Assembly: GCA_034620365.1 (NCBI GenBank)
Contig: JAQGEQ010000201.1
Location: 1 to 64,000 of the forward strand
Source: Pegea sp. RAD2-039
Taxonomy: Eukaryota > Chordata > Thaliacea > Salpida > Salpidae
Reading direction: 5' to 3'
Length of the DNA: 64,000 nt
This document shows, one piece after another, positions 11,531 to 25,270 of this stretch. A program made the position numbers and the translations under genes. The notes beneath the pieces are model-generated. The model searched no databases. It saw only the letters and a program-made list of their open reading frames with translations, and was not told the DNA's origin. Positions within the stretch are counted from its first letter, which is position 1, and every line of letters starts with the position of its first letter.

Positions 11531-13699
11531 TATGTTCAAGGTGCTTAGAGAATATTAAAGAGGTTGTTTAGATAGCTTAGATCATACTCAGAACCCTAAC
11601 CCAACTTTTTTATACTGGACTTTCTCTAAAAATAAATGTATTATTAAAGAAAAGTTTATAATTTTAAAGGTTTTTTTTTTGGAATAAACTGAGGTAGAAG
11701 AAGTTCTTTAAATATAAAGTTAAGCGCTTGTTGAAAGTTTGATTAAATTTGCCTCTGTGCTTTGACTCTCTTTTGCACACAAAGAACCAGGATTTGTTTA
11801 TTACATAATTTGTTTCACTTATTTTTGTTATTTATACAATTCTTCCCATGACTTAAAGCAATTACTATTAAACGACTTGAAGTAGTTTCAACTGAACAGA
11901 TTTCATTAAACTTGTTTATAAATACTAACTTTGTGATTTTATGTCAGTTGGTCTCTTGGCAGGGAAAATTTTGTTACAAATATTTCGTTTGTAGATTTTC
12001 TCAAAATTAAATTAAGTTCAATTTTGATGGACCGTATAAATTGAATTTTTAAAGTTTATTTTAAAATATTTTGTGAAAGTGTTTTTAAGGAAACTTTTGA
12101 TGTTGTTAGTTTGAATTATAGTTACAATTAATCAACTTAATATTCAGCTAATTTGAAACTGACTGGTTATAATAAATATAATAAATGGTATCATTTGATT
12201 TTTAAGCCAAATTTTATAAGTGACATCAAGTATTACAAATTATTTCTCTCTAAAACTCATCGTGAATCTTCTATCACTAAATTATGTTTAAAACTGGATT
12301 CTAATATTAGAGTTATTTTTATGACTCTTCTGTGTGTGGTAAATTAACGTAATCAAATAAATTAGATTTAGTTATCAATTTTCAACAAAATTTCAAGCAA
12401 AATATCAAAATTAATTAAATGATTTGCTTAAGTCTTCAAGAGCAACAAATTGAAAACAAGTTTAATAATTTGCAATTGTAAAAAGATCAGCTTGAAAGAG
12501 TTCGAAGAAATGATTTAAAATATAATTATGAATAATGTTTTAAGCATATGCAAAGAATCGAATATTTTATAAAAATATCCTACACTTTATCGTGAACAAA
12601 CCCAAGAACCTAATCAAAAAATTGAAATGTAACAAATTTAAGATGATTGTAAAAATATAAAGAAATTTAAAAGATTTTTCAAACAATTAAAAATTAAAAC
12701 AAAAAATCATCATTGTTCATCTACCTTCTTCATTTGGTTCTAGGCATTCTATCAACGACGTGAACAACTTTTGATATTTAACCGAAAACACTCAGTGCTG
12801 CTGATTGTGTTGATGTTTAGCTTATGAGAATGCTGGAAGATAATTATTGATACTGGATCCTTGAAGAGCTTTGTAAGTAGAAGAGTTGCTCAGAACTTGA
12901 AGATTCACAAAGTTTAAAGTCAAATAGAGAGGGGAGGGTGATCTTGCATGACTTGATAATTGTAAATATTCTTAATAAACTTCAGATAACTTCGTTAAGC
13001 TTGTGAGATTTTTATCTTCTGTTTGAACAAATCACCTGAAACAATTCCTTATACATTTACAGAAGTCTTCAGCATACCATTTGCCATTTAAGAAAATATT
13101 TCAAAATATTCAATCTTCTGAAAATAATCTTTTTTACGATCATTTAATGGAGACTTTTAAACTCAGAATTCTGTTTAATATAAGAAGTATTCCAGTTTAT
13201 AATTTCTTTCAATAAGAAACATGTTTAATAAATATTTAATAAAAAGTTTTGGAAAAAGCTTTGACCTTTTAAGTCAAATTTCAATTATTTGTAGAAAAAA
13301 TTAAAGTTTATAAAAAAAAAACTCATCAATAAAATTAGCTTTAAACTTTTTTAAAGAAATTTTTACTTTATTTCAAATGTCAAAAAAACTTTTATATTCA
13401 AAAAGTTGTAAATCAATGCTTTTTGAATAATTTATTTTTTATCTTTAAATAAAGTTATATTAAAATTTTATTCAAAAATATTAAAACTTCCAATCCTATT
13501 AAACTGTATAAAATACATTCAAAGAACACTTTCAACTAAAATTTGCTAAACTCAGAAACTTTTGTATTTTGAGAATTAAATAATTGAAACTTTTGAAAAT
13601 TTCAAAGTTTTGAAATAGAAAATCGATTCAAAAATGTACAAGTTCCGACCCACAAGTGAGTTTCCTGCTAGCCAAGGTTCTCCATACCACATCATGACG
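11531..13699. other. AT-rich spacer with a retroelement fossil
   Basis: Mostly low-complexity AT-rich DNA. Apart from the fossil fragment near 12.7-13.0 kb (separate entry) no gene is recognised; the open stretch at 12153-12347 has no domain. Confidence 0.5.
12720..12990 (+). mobile_element. Fossil of a Ty3/Gypsy-like LTR element (protease region)
   Basis: A short stretch reads like the active-site region of a retropepsin (IIDTGSLKSFVS, near 12845-12880). No terminal repeats or other element parts were recognised around it. It is broken and strongly decayed, so old. Assignment rests on one motif and could be chance. Confidence 0.38.
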
Positions 13700-16600
13700 T
13701 CATCGTAACAGCTGACAGCGTATTTTTGAAATAAACTCGACGAGAAACTCTGTCTGTTGCAAAACAGATTTTTCTTTCCGATTTTGAATCATTCTCAAAA
13801 CTTGAACGTAAAAGTCTCGAAAAATTAAAATTGATCTGAAAATGAAGAATTGGGTCTTTGGAAGACAACAAAAAACTGAAACTCACTTCTTGTTGAGAAG
13901 TTCAGGTGTTGATGACGTCACTTTGATGACGTAAGCAAAGTGAGATGAGATGAGGTTGAAAATGTTGGAAAGTGAATCTGTGAAATCTTTCGAAAGATCT
14001 TTTTGAAGATAAGGAAGGACTTCGTGGAGGATATCTTTGATCTTCGTCATCTCTTTGATTCCTTCTAACAAATCGATGTCCTTTAAATTTTTGCTTCGAT
14101 TTAGATCTGAAAGAAAATGATCAGAAACTGATTTGGAAACCCATTGAAAATCAACTTACAATCGAGTTTTAGTTGAAATAATTCGAAACAATAAATTTGA
14201 ACCCGAATCTTTTCAAAACTATCTTTTTCTAATTGAAGATATTTGCTGTAATGTAATTGGGCGATATTAAAAAGTCGATTCTGACGGCTTCGGTCGCGAA
14301 ACTAAAAACAGATTGAATAAAAATTCCATTCTTTTCAAATCAACAGAAATTAACTTCAATTTTAAATAATTGATTATTAATTGTTGCCAAAAGAACATGA
14401 TAACTTTGACGACATTTCAACGATTCCTCTGTTGTTCCTTTCAACTCTTCAATCAAAGAACAGATCTTTAAAGACTTGTTAAGAAGATCACTGACCTGAA
14501 ACATCAAAAATCGATTTGTGTTCATCAGATGATCACACAAACCTTTTTCTCAATCCTCATCTGAGATTCAACTGGTTGTGACATCATTCGCGTCATCAAT
14601 CGAATCGCGAAATGATAGTTGGTCGTGTTCAGTTGCCAGTAAAGGTCGTGAAGAGTTTGAAGATTGAACTTCTTGAAAATCGAAATTGCCTTAAAAAAAA
14701 TACAATTGATTCCATTTCTTCAAAAACTTTTTTCAAAAGATTACTTGATCATAATAATCAATTGCCAGTTGAAATAACTCAACTTGTGATGACGTCATCG
14801 CTTCAGCACATTTTCGCGTGACTTGTGCGATATTAGACAGAACAAGTCCCTACAAAACAGATAATCAAGGACAAAGTGGACCACGAGTGATGACGTACTT
14901 GGTTGATGACGTCACCAGCTTGAAAGAAACACATATAGGAGTGTTGAAAATAATTGAAAGAAGATTTTCTTAGATTTTCATCAACTTCATCATCAGAAGA
15001 CTTTATTTTGTTCAAGTCTAGTTTCCCTAATTCATTAGCAACATATCCAAGCTTTCTGACATCATCGAGTCGCTTTTTAATCAATTTTTGTTGAGATAAA
15101 GTAATCTTAAGAAGATTGATTGAGCTAGGAGGCCATTGTTGACATTTAAAATTAATTCTAGATCGATTTAGGGAATTGATAAAGCATTTGTAGGAAGTTT
15201 CTAAAGATTTTCGACAATCTCCACCTTCATTCAATTCAGTCAAAAAACTAAATTTTTTCGCTGAAAAAGATAAAAAAAAAATTACTAACCAATCAACAAC
15301 CATCTACTAACCAATCAGCAACCATCTACAAACCAATCAGCAACCATCTACAAACCAATCAGCAACCATCTACTAACTAGTCAACAACCATCTACTAACC
15401 AATCAGCAACCATCTACCAACCAGTCAGCAACCATCTACTAACTGATCAACAACCATCTACTAACTAGTCAGCAACCATCTACTAACCAATCAGCAACCA
15501 TCTACTAACCAATCAACAACCATCTACTAACCAATCAGCAACCATCTACAAACCAATCAGCAACCATCTACAAACCAATCAGCAACCATCTACTAACTAG
15601 TCAACAACCATCTACTAACCAATCAGCAACCATCTACCAACCAGTCAGCAACCATCTACTAACTGATCAACAACCATCTACTAACTAGTCAGCAACCATC
15701 TACTAACCAATCAGCAACCATCTACTAACTAATCAGCAATCATCTACAACCAATCAGCAACCATCTACTAACTAGTCAGCAACCATCTACTAACCAATCA
15801 GCAACCATCTACAAACCAATCAGCAACCATCTACCAACCAGTCAGCAACCATCTACTAACTGATCAACAACCATCTACTAACTAGTCAGCAACCATCTAC
15901 TAACCAATCAGCAACCATCTACAAACCAATCAGCAACCATCTACAAACCAATCAGCAACCATCTACTAACTAGTCAACAACCATCTACTAACTGATCAAC
16001 AACCATCTACTAACTAGTCAGCAACCATCTACTAACCAATCAGCAACCATCTACTAACTAATCAGCAATCATCTACAACCAATCAGCAACCATCTACTAA
16101 CTAATCAGCAATCATCTACTAACCAATCAGCAACCATCTACAAACCAATCAGCAACCATCTACTAACTAGTCAACAACCATCTACTAACCAATCAGCAAC
16201 CATCTACCAACCAGTCAGCAACCATCTACTAACTGATCAACAACCATCTACTAACTAGTCAGCAACCATCTACTAACCAATCAGCAACCATCTACAAACC
16301 AATCAGCAACCATCTACCAACCAGTCAGCAACCATCTACTAACTGATCAACAACCATCTACTAACTAGTCAGCAACCATCTACTAACCAATCAGCAACCA
16401 TCTACAAACCAATCAGCAACCATCTACAAACCAATCAGCAACCATCTACTAACTAGTCAACAACCATCTACCAACCAGTCAGCAACCATCTACTAACTGA
16501 TCAACAACCATCTACTAACTAGTCAGCAACCATCTACTAACTAGTCAGCAATCATCTACCAACCAATCAGCAACCATCTACTAACCAATCAGCAACCATC

Positions 16601-19600
16601 TACTAACTAATCAGCAATCATCTACAACCAATCAGCAACCATCTACCAACCAATCAGCAACTATCTACTAACCAATCAGCAACCATCTAACCTGATGTAA
16701 ACAACAAGGAGAGGTTTTTCATATTTCTTCTCTCTTCATTTAGGACTACCCTCCAATATTCAGAATTGTGTTTTTCAAACTCTTTGCTCTCTAAAATTGC
16801 CATGTGCAAGCCTCCGGCTAATGACATCAGCTGTGCGATGACGTCATCATCTTCTGGCAGTAGTGATGAGATATCAGCATCTTTAGAAGATTCTAAAGAA
16901 GATCAGATGACGATGAGAATCAGATAAAGATAAGGATCAGATCAAGATCTTACTTTCATTTGTTGATTCTGGAAATCCGTCTAAATATTCTAAAAAAAAA
17001 TTCAGAAAAAATAAATTATTTTTTTTTATCAATTTTTAAACCTTGGTTATTGAGAGCTAAATATATATAAGCCATTGCTCGTCCGAATTGGTTTTGATGG
17101 TAGCTGTCTTGTGCCATCTGGTGGTAAATAAAAACTGTATTTTGGACTGTCCGCCGATGAACAGGAAGCATCTGAAGACATAAGTCTACAGAAGATGAAG
17201 ATTTTTGCTTCCCTGAAATTTGCAGAGATTTAATCGAAAATTCTGAAAGTTAATTTTGAAACCTGAACAAGAGCAAAAAACTTCCCATGCCCTTTGAGCA
17301 TGTTTCATAGCCACTTCATTCTTTTCATCATATGTGTCTTCAGGATCAGTTGATGACGTCATCTCCGCTGTGACGTTTTCATTTCTACGCATCAAATCTT
17401 GTACAGACAAAATAGTTGCAATTTCACAATTTCGTGTTTCTGCTGTCATGACGTCATCATCATTGGGTAGTGACGTCATAGAAGAGTTTTGAGGATGACT
17501 TGTGACGTAATCATCTTCTTTTGTTTTTGCATCACCTGTAAAAGATAATTCGAGATCAAGTAATTACTTCACAAATATCAGATGACGTCATACACGATCT
17601 TGTAGTTGTTGATGGATCAGCAAAAGCTAGAGAAGAAAGAATATAGAGAGCACTTGACAACATCAAAGGAGCTAAGAAATCATCATTACTATAATCAAGT
17701 ATCTGAACGCAATTTAATAATAATTTTCGAACAGTTTTTTCATTTTTCTGTATTTCCTATAAATGATATTATCAAAATATTGTTGTTGTCATAGCAGCCA
17801 ACAAACTTGTTGATGAATCAAATTAACGGCCATTTTGTATAGAAGGCTTGCAACTGGAATTTTAAATGGGTTTTCGCAACCAACATTCTCACGTGATAAC
17901 ATCGTCAAATCGTAAAGCTTCACTACGTCATCATTATCTCCCTGCACATCAACATCAGTTAGTGACGTCACAAAAGTTTAGAAAAAGATCAAAGACCTTG
18001 AACAACCAATAAGTGTGTCCTTCTTTAGTACAATTTGTTTTTAGAAAGGATAAAATATTTTTTGCAATATCTTTTACAACACCAGGATTAAATCTGGTGA
18101 AAAAAGCTTTTAGTTGCTAGGTAACAATTTTAGTTGCTAGGTAACAATTTTAGTTGCTAAGTAAATGTTTTTTATTACTAAATTGTAGTTTTGGCACCTA
18201 ATTTCCATTCTTTAGTTAAAAAACGTTTTTGTTGTTAGGTAACATTACCTTGAACCTTGCAATTGAGGAATATCTTCTGTTTTAATAACTTCATAGTTTT
18301 GAACAATTCCATTTAGATGAAAGCACATAATAACTTCAGGAACATTACAAATTAAATTATCTAACCAATAATCCAATCCAGTTAAAACATTAATTGCTTG
18401 ATTTGAATCTCTATGATGTCATCAATGCAACGTGGTAAAAGTGAGCAAATTACTACCTGAGACGTAATGTTACTGCTGGGTACTCTCCTCTTCCAAAGAT
18501 TGGAAGATTAGAACCGAGAACCATTTGTAAATCTTCAAATTTCCATTTGATAGTTCTTTCAAAACTATCTTTCAAAGATTGATTCACTTCTTCATTCTAA
18601 AATAGAAATGTTAATTATTGTTTAAACTGGAAAAGTACTTGCATCAAATGTAGGATTTAAAGGCTGAGAAGGTGTCCAAAACTTCCATTGTGTCTCTGAT
18701 TTAATCAATTCTGATCCTTTTGGTATTCCTTCTAGATTCGAGATTGTCTCCGAATTTTTTTTTGTAAGTTTTCTAAAAAAGATGACAATGTTGATGAACT
18801 AATAGCCAGTTGGTATTTCAAACCTGTTATTTGTTTTTCCAACAACAAGCTCTTTTCTATCATCAGAAATTTTTGCGATGTCTTCAGTAAAGTCATCAGA
18901 GCTTGAATCTGTCGTATTGCTAGAATCTTCAATGCTGAAAAATTTAAATCTAGTCGTTTTTTGTAACATAAAAAACTAAGTTTATCAAAAATCTACCAAC
19001 TAATCAGCAACCATCTACCAATCAATCAGCAACCATCTATCAACCAATCAGCAACCATCTACAAACCAATCAGCAACCATCTACCAACTAATCAACAACC
19101 ATCTACCAACTAATCAGCAACCATCTACCAACTAATCAGCAACCATCTACCAACTAATCAGAAACCATCTACAAACTAATCAACAACCATCTATAAACCA
19201 ATCAGCAACCATCTACCAACTAATCAGCAACCATCTACAAACTAATCAACAACCATCCATTAACCAATCAACAACCATCTACTAACCAATCAACATCCAT
19301 CTACTAACCCATCTACAAACAATTAGCAACAATCTATTAACCAACCATCTACCAATCAGCAACCATCTACCAACTAATCAACAACCATCTACCAACTAAT
19401 CAACAACCATCTACCAACTAATCAACAACCATCTACAAACTAATCAACAACCATCTACAAACTAATCAGCAACCATCTACTAATCAATCAGCAACCATCT
19501 ACCAATCAATCAGCAACCATCTACCAATCAATCAGCAACCATCTATCAACCAATCAGCAACCATCTACCTACTAATCAGCAACCATCTACAATCAATCAG

Positions 19601-21663
19601 CAACCATCTACTAACCCATCAGCAACCATCTACAAACAATTAGCAACAATCTATTAACCAACCATCTACCAAACAATCAGCAACCATCTACCAAACAATC
19701 AGCAACCATCTACCAAACAATCAGCAACCATCTACCAAACAATCAGCAACCATTTACCAAACAATCAGCAACCATCTACCAAACAATCAGCAACCATCTA
19801 CCAATCAATCAGCAACCATCTACCAATCAATCAGCAACCATCTACCAATCAATCAGCAACCATCTATCAACCAATCAGCAACCATCTACTAACTAATCAA
19901 CAACCATCTACAAACTAATCAACAACCATCTACTAACCAATCAACATCCATCTACTAACCCATCAGCAACCATCTACAAACAATTAGCAACAATCTATTA
20001 ACCAACCATCTACCAAACAATCAGCAACCATCTACCAAACAATCAGCAACCATCTACCAAACAATCAGCAACCATTTACCAAACAATCAGCAACCATCTA
20101 CCAAACAATCAGCAACCATCTACCAATCAATCAGCAACCATCTACCAATCAATCAGCAACCATCTACCAATCAATCAGCAACCATCTACCAATCAATCAG
20201 CAACCATCTACCAATCAATCAGCAACCATCTACCAATCAATCAGCAACCATCTACCAATCAATCAGCAACCATCTACCAATCAATCAGCAACCATCTACC
20301 AATCAATCAGCAACCATCTATTAACCAATCAGCAACCATCTACCTACTAATCAGCAACCATCTACAACCAATCAGCAACCATCTACCAACTAATCAGCAA
20401 CCATCTACCAATCAATCAGCAACCATCTACCAATCAATCAGCAACCATCTACCAATCAATCAGCAACCATCTACCAATCAATCAGCAACCATCTACCAAT
20501 CAATCAGCAACCATCTACCAATCAATCAGCAACCATCTACCAATCAATCAGCAACCATCTATTAACCAATCAGCAACCATCTATTAACCAATCAGCAACC
20601 ATCTACCTACTAATCAGCAACCATCTACCAACTAATCAGCAACCATCTACCAACCAATCAGCAACCATCTACCAACCAATCAGCAACCATCTACCGACCA
20701 ATCAGCAACCATCTACCGACCAATCAGCAACCATCTACCGACCAATCAGCAACCATCTACCGACCAATCAGCAACCATCTACCGACCAATCAGCTCACTT
20801 TTCACCTATAATAAAGGAATTTTGAGAGCATTCGACGATAATCTTGATGGCTTCCTTCAATTTGATTTCTTTTCTCCTCATATTTTTTACCCAAAAGTTG
20901 TTTAGAAATGATTTCAAACCATTTCCACTGTTCTATAAAAATGAAATCTAAAATTAAAAAAATTAAAAAAGAAGGAAAGAAGAAACCTGAATTCAACTCA
21001 AATGTATTTGTGGAGTTTAATTCTTCTACTAACAAAGTTCTTCCCACTGGATGAATCGCCATGCTAACTTGTGAAGAGCTATAGGGAACTTTCAGAAGCT
21101 TCTTAATATTCTATAAACGATAAAAAGGTCAAAAAAAAATAAAAATACGAAAAAAAACAAACTTCAGCGTCTGATATGACATCAATGTCATCTAAATCAT
21201 TTAAATGATTTTCAGCAATTGAAAAACTTGGAAATAGCTGATTCTTAAAACAAGGGTTTTGTAAATTAGGAAATTTAAAACTTGTGCGGATTCCATATCC
21301 ACTTCTCAACCAATTAGATGGTGCCAAATTTAAATTTGTTTGAGGAGAAAGTTTTAGGAAATTTGGAAATTTTGATTTCGAATATGTCACTACCGCTGAT
21401 GACCTGAAAAATTATAAATTCAGACACTATAGAATAAATACATAAAAAATTGATATGCTAGTAGTCTTTAAATAGCTTATATAAATTTATATACTATTTT
21501 TAATTCAACAACTTTCAATTAAATCATTAAAGATGTATGTGAAACATGTTTACCTAATATTTGAATGTTCAAAAGGAATCAAACTATTATCTTCAGTTTC
21601 AATTAGCTCCTGGTTTGAAATTTCATCAATTTTTAAATTTGGCTTTTCATCCAAACAATCCAT
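13700..21663 (-). CDS. EDRF1: Erythroid differentiation-related factor 1 (EDRF1) homologue, about 22 exons
   Basis: Minus-strand exons can be followed from ATG 21663 to stop 13700-13702, about 1,150 residues (human protein about 1,240). First exons: 21554-21663, 21163-21403, 20987-21110, 20806-20932. Blocks match the vertebrate protein in order: SSAVV...TNLNLAPSNWLRSG, VSMAIHPVGRTLLVEEL, LSKFLYY, DLQMVLGSNLPIFGRGEYPA, INVLTGLDYWLDNLICNVPE, KTNCTKEGHTYWLFK, VVKLYDLTMLS...NPFKIPVASLLYK, RAMAYIYLALNNQ, and a helical C-terminus with RNRLFNIAQLHYSKY-like repeats. The family is a nuclear TPR-like factor known in vertebrates for control of globin and other erythroid genes; here a more general regulatory role is inferred. 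Introns 4 and 15 are filled by minisatellites. The intron after TFD (donor at 18642) uses GC-AG. An acceptor TTTTCAG lies 4 nt before the ATG. Confidence 0.93.
15284..16690. repeat. 21-22 bp minisatellite filling EDRF1 intron 15
   Basis: About 65 tandem units; sense-strand (minus) unit GATGGTTGCTGATTGGTTAG with variants. The array begins at the first base of the intron, where donor GTTAGATGG (exon ends at 16692) is itself part of a unit, and stops about 25 nt before the 3' splice site. Blocks of several units recur in larger order, showing segmental expansion. Confidence 0.97.
18111..18245. repeat. Direct repeats with X-box-like palindrome in EDRF1 intron 8
   Basis: TTTTAGTTGCTAGGTAACAA occurs twice in tandem (palindrome GTTGCTAGGTAAC at 18113-18125 and 18133-18145). 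A third diverged copy follows at once, and a fourth palindrome GTTGTTAGGTAAC is at 18231-18243. The sequence fits the RFX-factor X-box pattern GTTRCC-N-GGYAAC loosely; function is inferred only. Confidence 0.6.
18985..20796. repeat. 22 bp minisatellite filling EDRF1 intron 4
   Basis: About 80 tandem units of the same family as the 15.3-16.7 kb array (sense GATGGTTGCTGATTGGT), with local homogenised runs of ACCAATCAATCAGCA and ACCGACCAATCAGCA types on the plus strand. It begins about 10 nt after the exon 4 donor at 20806 and ends about 50 nt before the next acceptor. Confidence 0.97.
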
Positions 21664-24539
21664 GCTGCTGAAAATTAAATTGAAATTTTTTGTGAAATGT
21701 TTAATAAAATCAAATTATTTTCTTCAAGAAAAAAGAAATAAAGTTAACAATTATTGATATATAACAATCATATTATTTGTAGAAATGTATGTAAGCTGCC
21801 CTTCTTATGCACCCTGCTTTCCATTTATTGTAATAAATAAATTAATAATAAAGCCTTTTAAGTAAAAATACACTTTTAGAAAAAATCAATTCTAAAGTTT
21901 TTTCATCAATAAATTATCTACAAGCAGTTTTATTACATTTAATTGTTATTTAATCTTTTTTAAAACATCCAAAATCTTTTAAAATAAAAAATTAAAACAT
22001 CCAAAGCACTCAAATAAAAAAAACCTATAAATAAAATAAATAGTTTATACTCAGAGTTAAAATCAATAATAATAAATCATTTTTTTATTCAAATCAAAAA
22101 TACAATTTTGCTGGAATTTATCAATCTTGAATAGTTTGTAAGTTTTTCATAAATAGATTAGAAACATTAAAAATACAACTAAAATGGTCAAATACAGCTT
22201 TTAACATTAACAGCTTAGTCATTAACAGCTTTTAGGGCTCAAAACTTATCTTATTCCTAGATACTCGAGAAATGTTATAGAATTGTTTTCCCATAAAAAT
22301 GAAGATCAAAAATTAATCTTGAAAATTTTTATTTCGATTTATTTTTACTTTTCAACAATCTTACTTTTTCAAACTTTTCTAAGATGAATTTGCTCCTGCA
22401 ATTTATTGCTTAAAATCAATTTTCTGTCATTTTTGTGTAATTTAAAAATTTGTTTGTCTTCTGTGAACGTTTAATCAATTGTCGCAAACTATAAGCAAAC
22501 TTTAAACACTTTTTATTAAATGTTAACTTGAAAATAAAATTTATAAATATTTTTTTTTAATTTAAATTGATTTAATCCTAAAATTTCTTATAATATTAGA
22601 AGTAACTTACAAACATCCTAAAAATTATTAAAATCCTCCAGTAGTTCTATTTGCAGGTAGAAATCATCAAATAACTCATTTAAATTTTTTAAACTAGATT
22701 TTAAGTTTCAGCAGTTATTTAAAAATATTTAGATAAATAGATAATTACTAAAAGTATATTGAACTGAAATGAATTTCCTATGAATTTTAATGGAAGTCCA
22801 ATAAATAAGACTAAAAATCAGGAATAATGAAATACAATAATCTACTAAAAAAGAAAATGTTTATACCATGGCTTCAACAAGTACTAAAAAAACATATAAT
22901 AACTGAATTTATAGCTTAACAACTTTTTCTTACCCTAAAAGAAGACTAAAATTGAAAGAAAGAACTTATAAATCTCTTGTAGACAATATTTCTATGGATA
23001 ATTAGCCATTGAAACTTGAGAAACTAAATGAACAAGTTTTGTGTTTAAAGTGTTGTCGAAAAACTTTACAAGATGCAAATAGAGTTGTACATTAAATATA
23101 AAAATTAGAAAGGTTGCAGAAGAAATTTAGAGGTTTTGAACTTGGGTGGTTTGGCTTAAAATTTTACAAAAAACTCGTATGTGTATACCAGCTAAAATGA
23201 GCTTATGAGCTCTATGAAAGGTTTTTCTGGGTTCTTGGTTTTTTTTTGGCTTCAAGGTTTGAAAATAAAAGATAAAAAAGAAAGTATATACAAACGGTAC
23301 ATCAAGAAAGGACAATAAAAAGAAGAGTATAAAGTTACAATCATAGTTTGTTATGTTTTTGTCAGGTACGTTTGTAACTTAATAAGCCAATAAGCAGAGT
23401 ACTGATTCTATAATAGTGTGATAAATGTAAATGCTTAATAAGAGTGAAACCTTTATTATGCTTCCTTATTTTATCTACAAGCCGGCTCTGAAAGATGTTG
23501 ACGCACTGCTGATGGTTTTATCATTTTTTTATTTGAATCTCTCTCTTTGAGCAGCCAGATGAATACAGTAGAAAAATAAACCGAACAAAGCCCACATTTC
23601 GAAAGTAAAGTTTGACTGCCGAGTAAGTTTAATGATACTAAACCCTGTAAGAGAGCTTTTTTATATTATAAAATACGCAGAACAACAACGGCTAGTAGAA
23701 ACCCAACAGTAGAACAAACAAAAACCCCTAAAAAAGAAGTATGCGATGCGTTTGCCTGCTTTTGAATGACATTTCTTACAAAATATACTAATTTCTCCCC
23801 TACTAAATAATTTGATCTTCAATCAATGCCGCAAAATCACAAAAATTACCAATTAGTCCCATTTCCAGCGCTTTGGAGGTGCATCTAACCATAAACTGTT
23901 GAACTACCACAGTTCGTTCTTCCTGGATTACTCTTGGATTACTCGGACCAGGAAAGCTCGTCGTTATTTCCTAATCGGGGCCAACCTACCAGATTCATCC
24001 CCTTTTTCCCATCACCATATTGTCTTCTAGGTCATCATTTACTTTACTTTGTAAAGTAGGTCGGGGACTATTATTTTTATCTCTCTGTACAGAAGAAACG
24101 CAACAGTTTTGTTCGTCGACACTTGGGCATCTAATTCCAAATTGAGAGGTATAAAAGTTTTCCAGTAGCAGTATCGAAGCCGTGAAAACGAGAATGTGTG
24201 AAAGATAGGAGTAAAACTCAGCGCAAAAAATCTTACTTTTGCAGAGCTTCTGTCTAACTATCTAATTGCTTTCTCGATGACCGCATTCAAAGATTACATG
24301 CCCCAAATTCTTTCTTACCTTATCTAAAGCATGTAATTATTTGGTACAATCGCTCAAATCATGTGGTATGCTCCAACATTTCACAAAGACACTCCTCGTG
24401 GTTGTTGCTATTAATTCTTTGTGATCATTTGACTAGTCGGGTCCATAAAATCTACCGTTTCCCTTACAGTGTCTATTAAAGAACTACCAATTTTTGAAAT
24501 CTCTATATAAAAACCATATTTGATAAATAATATCTAACA
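21664..24539. other. Gene-poor region upstream of EDRF1
   Basis: 21.7-23.1 kb is AT-rich with nothing recognised. From about 23.1 to 24.5 kb base composition is visibly less AT-rich and the sequence looks like decayed mobile DNA, but I could not match a family or an open frame. Confidence 0.45.
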
Positions 24540-25270
24540 AAATGTTATCCTTCACTGAACTTTAAAGCGCTACATTCTAGTCTACCATTCATAGCCATCA
24601 AGGTGGTAACATGGACTGAATGTTGGTCATCGAAGCTTAAGACTATATGTGTTAATATTATGTTGAAGAACATCGAAGAAAGGGTTGTGTAAGCACACAT
24701 CCTTGTTTCACATCATTTCCTCTCACAAACGCTGGGAAAGGTCATTTCAATATTTTACCTGCTTTTTTTACCTTGATGGAGTTACTTTGCCATATTGGTA
24801 AACTTTGGTGAACATCCAAGACGTTTGGTAATCAAGGATTTTCTATTACAATGGTTAAAGATCTTGGTAAAGTTTATAAAAGTAACTTCCCACTTTTCCA
24901 GCAAATAACTATCTATATACATGTGGGGTCTTGTACAGTATTTCACCACCTTCATTTCACAGCTATACTGGTATTCCATCAATACTAGCAGCTTACCATA
25001 TTTAAGCTGGTTGACTGCTTTGGTAATTTCTTAATCACCAAGTTCTAACATCACTTGACGTTTTGGTACACACAGAAGAGCTGTGTTGCAGATTAAGCGT
25101 TTAGCACTGAAGAGTGACTGTAATCCTCATCCGCAATAAAATGGATCTTTGATTTTTGACGCTGACCTTGTCAGATTGTAGAATTTCAACTAGAAAATGT
25201 TTTCGACGCACTTTTTCAAACTTAGCTTACTACGGACAAGTCAATGGTAAGCATTATTCGCGTATGTACG
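24540..25270 (-). mobile_element. LINE fragment, central reverse transcriptase region
   Basis: Minus-strand frames read pieces of a non-LTR polymerase: EITKAVNQLKYGK (palm N-terminus), a stretch like FINFTKIFNHCNRKSLIT corresponding to the family's LTKAFDTVNREGLW, and GNDVKQGCVLTQPFF, matching the conserved NGVKQGCVLAPTLF. Several frame changes, stops and an internal deletion show a dead copy. It belongs to the same broad LINE group as the fragment at 56.3-57.1 kb. Confidence 0.75.

Noticed and set aside
15284-16690. Evenly spaced repeats as a CRISPR array
   Set aside because: Units are head-to-tail without unique spacers, in an animal intron; it is a minisatellite.
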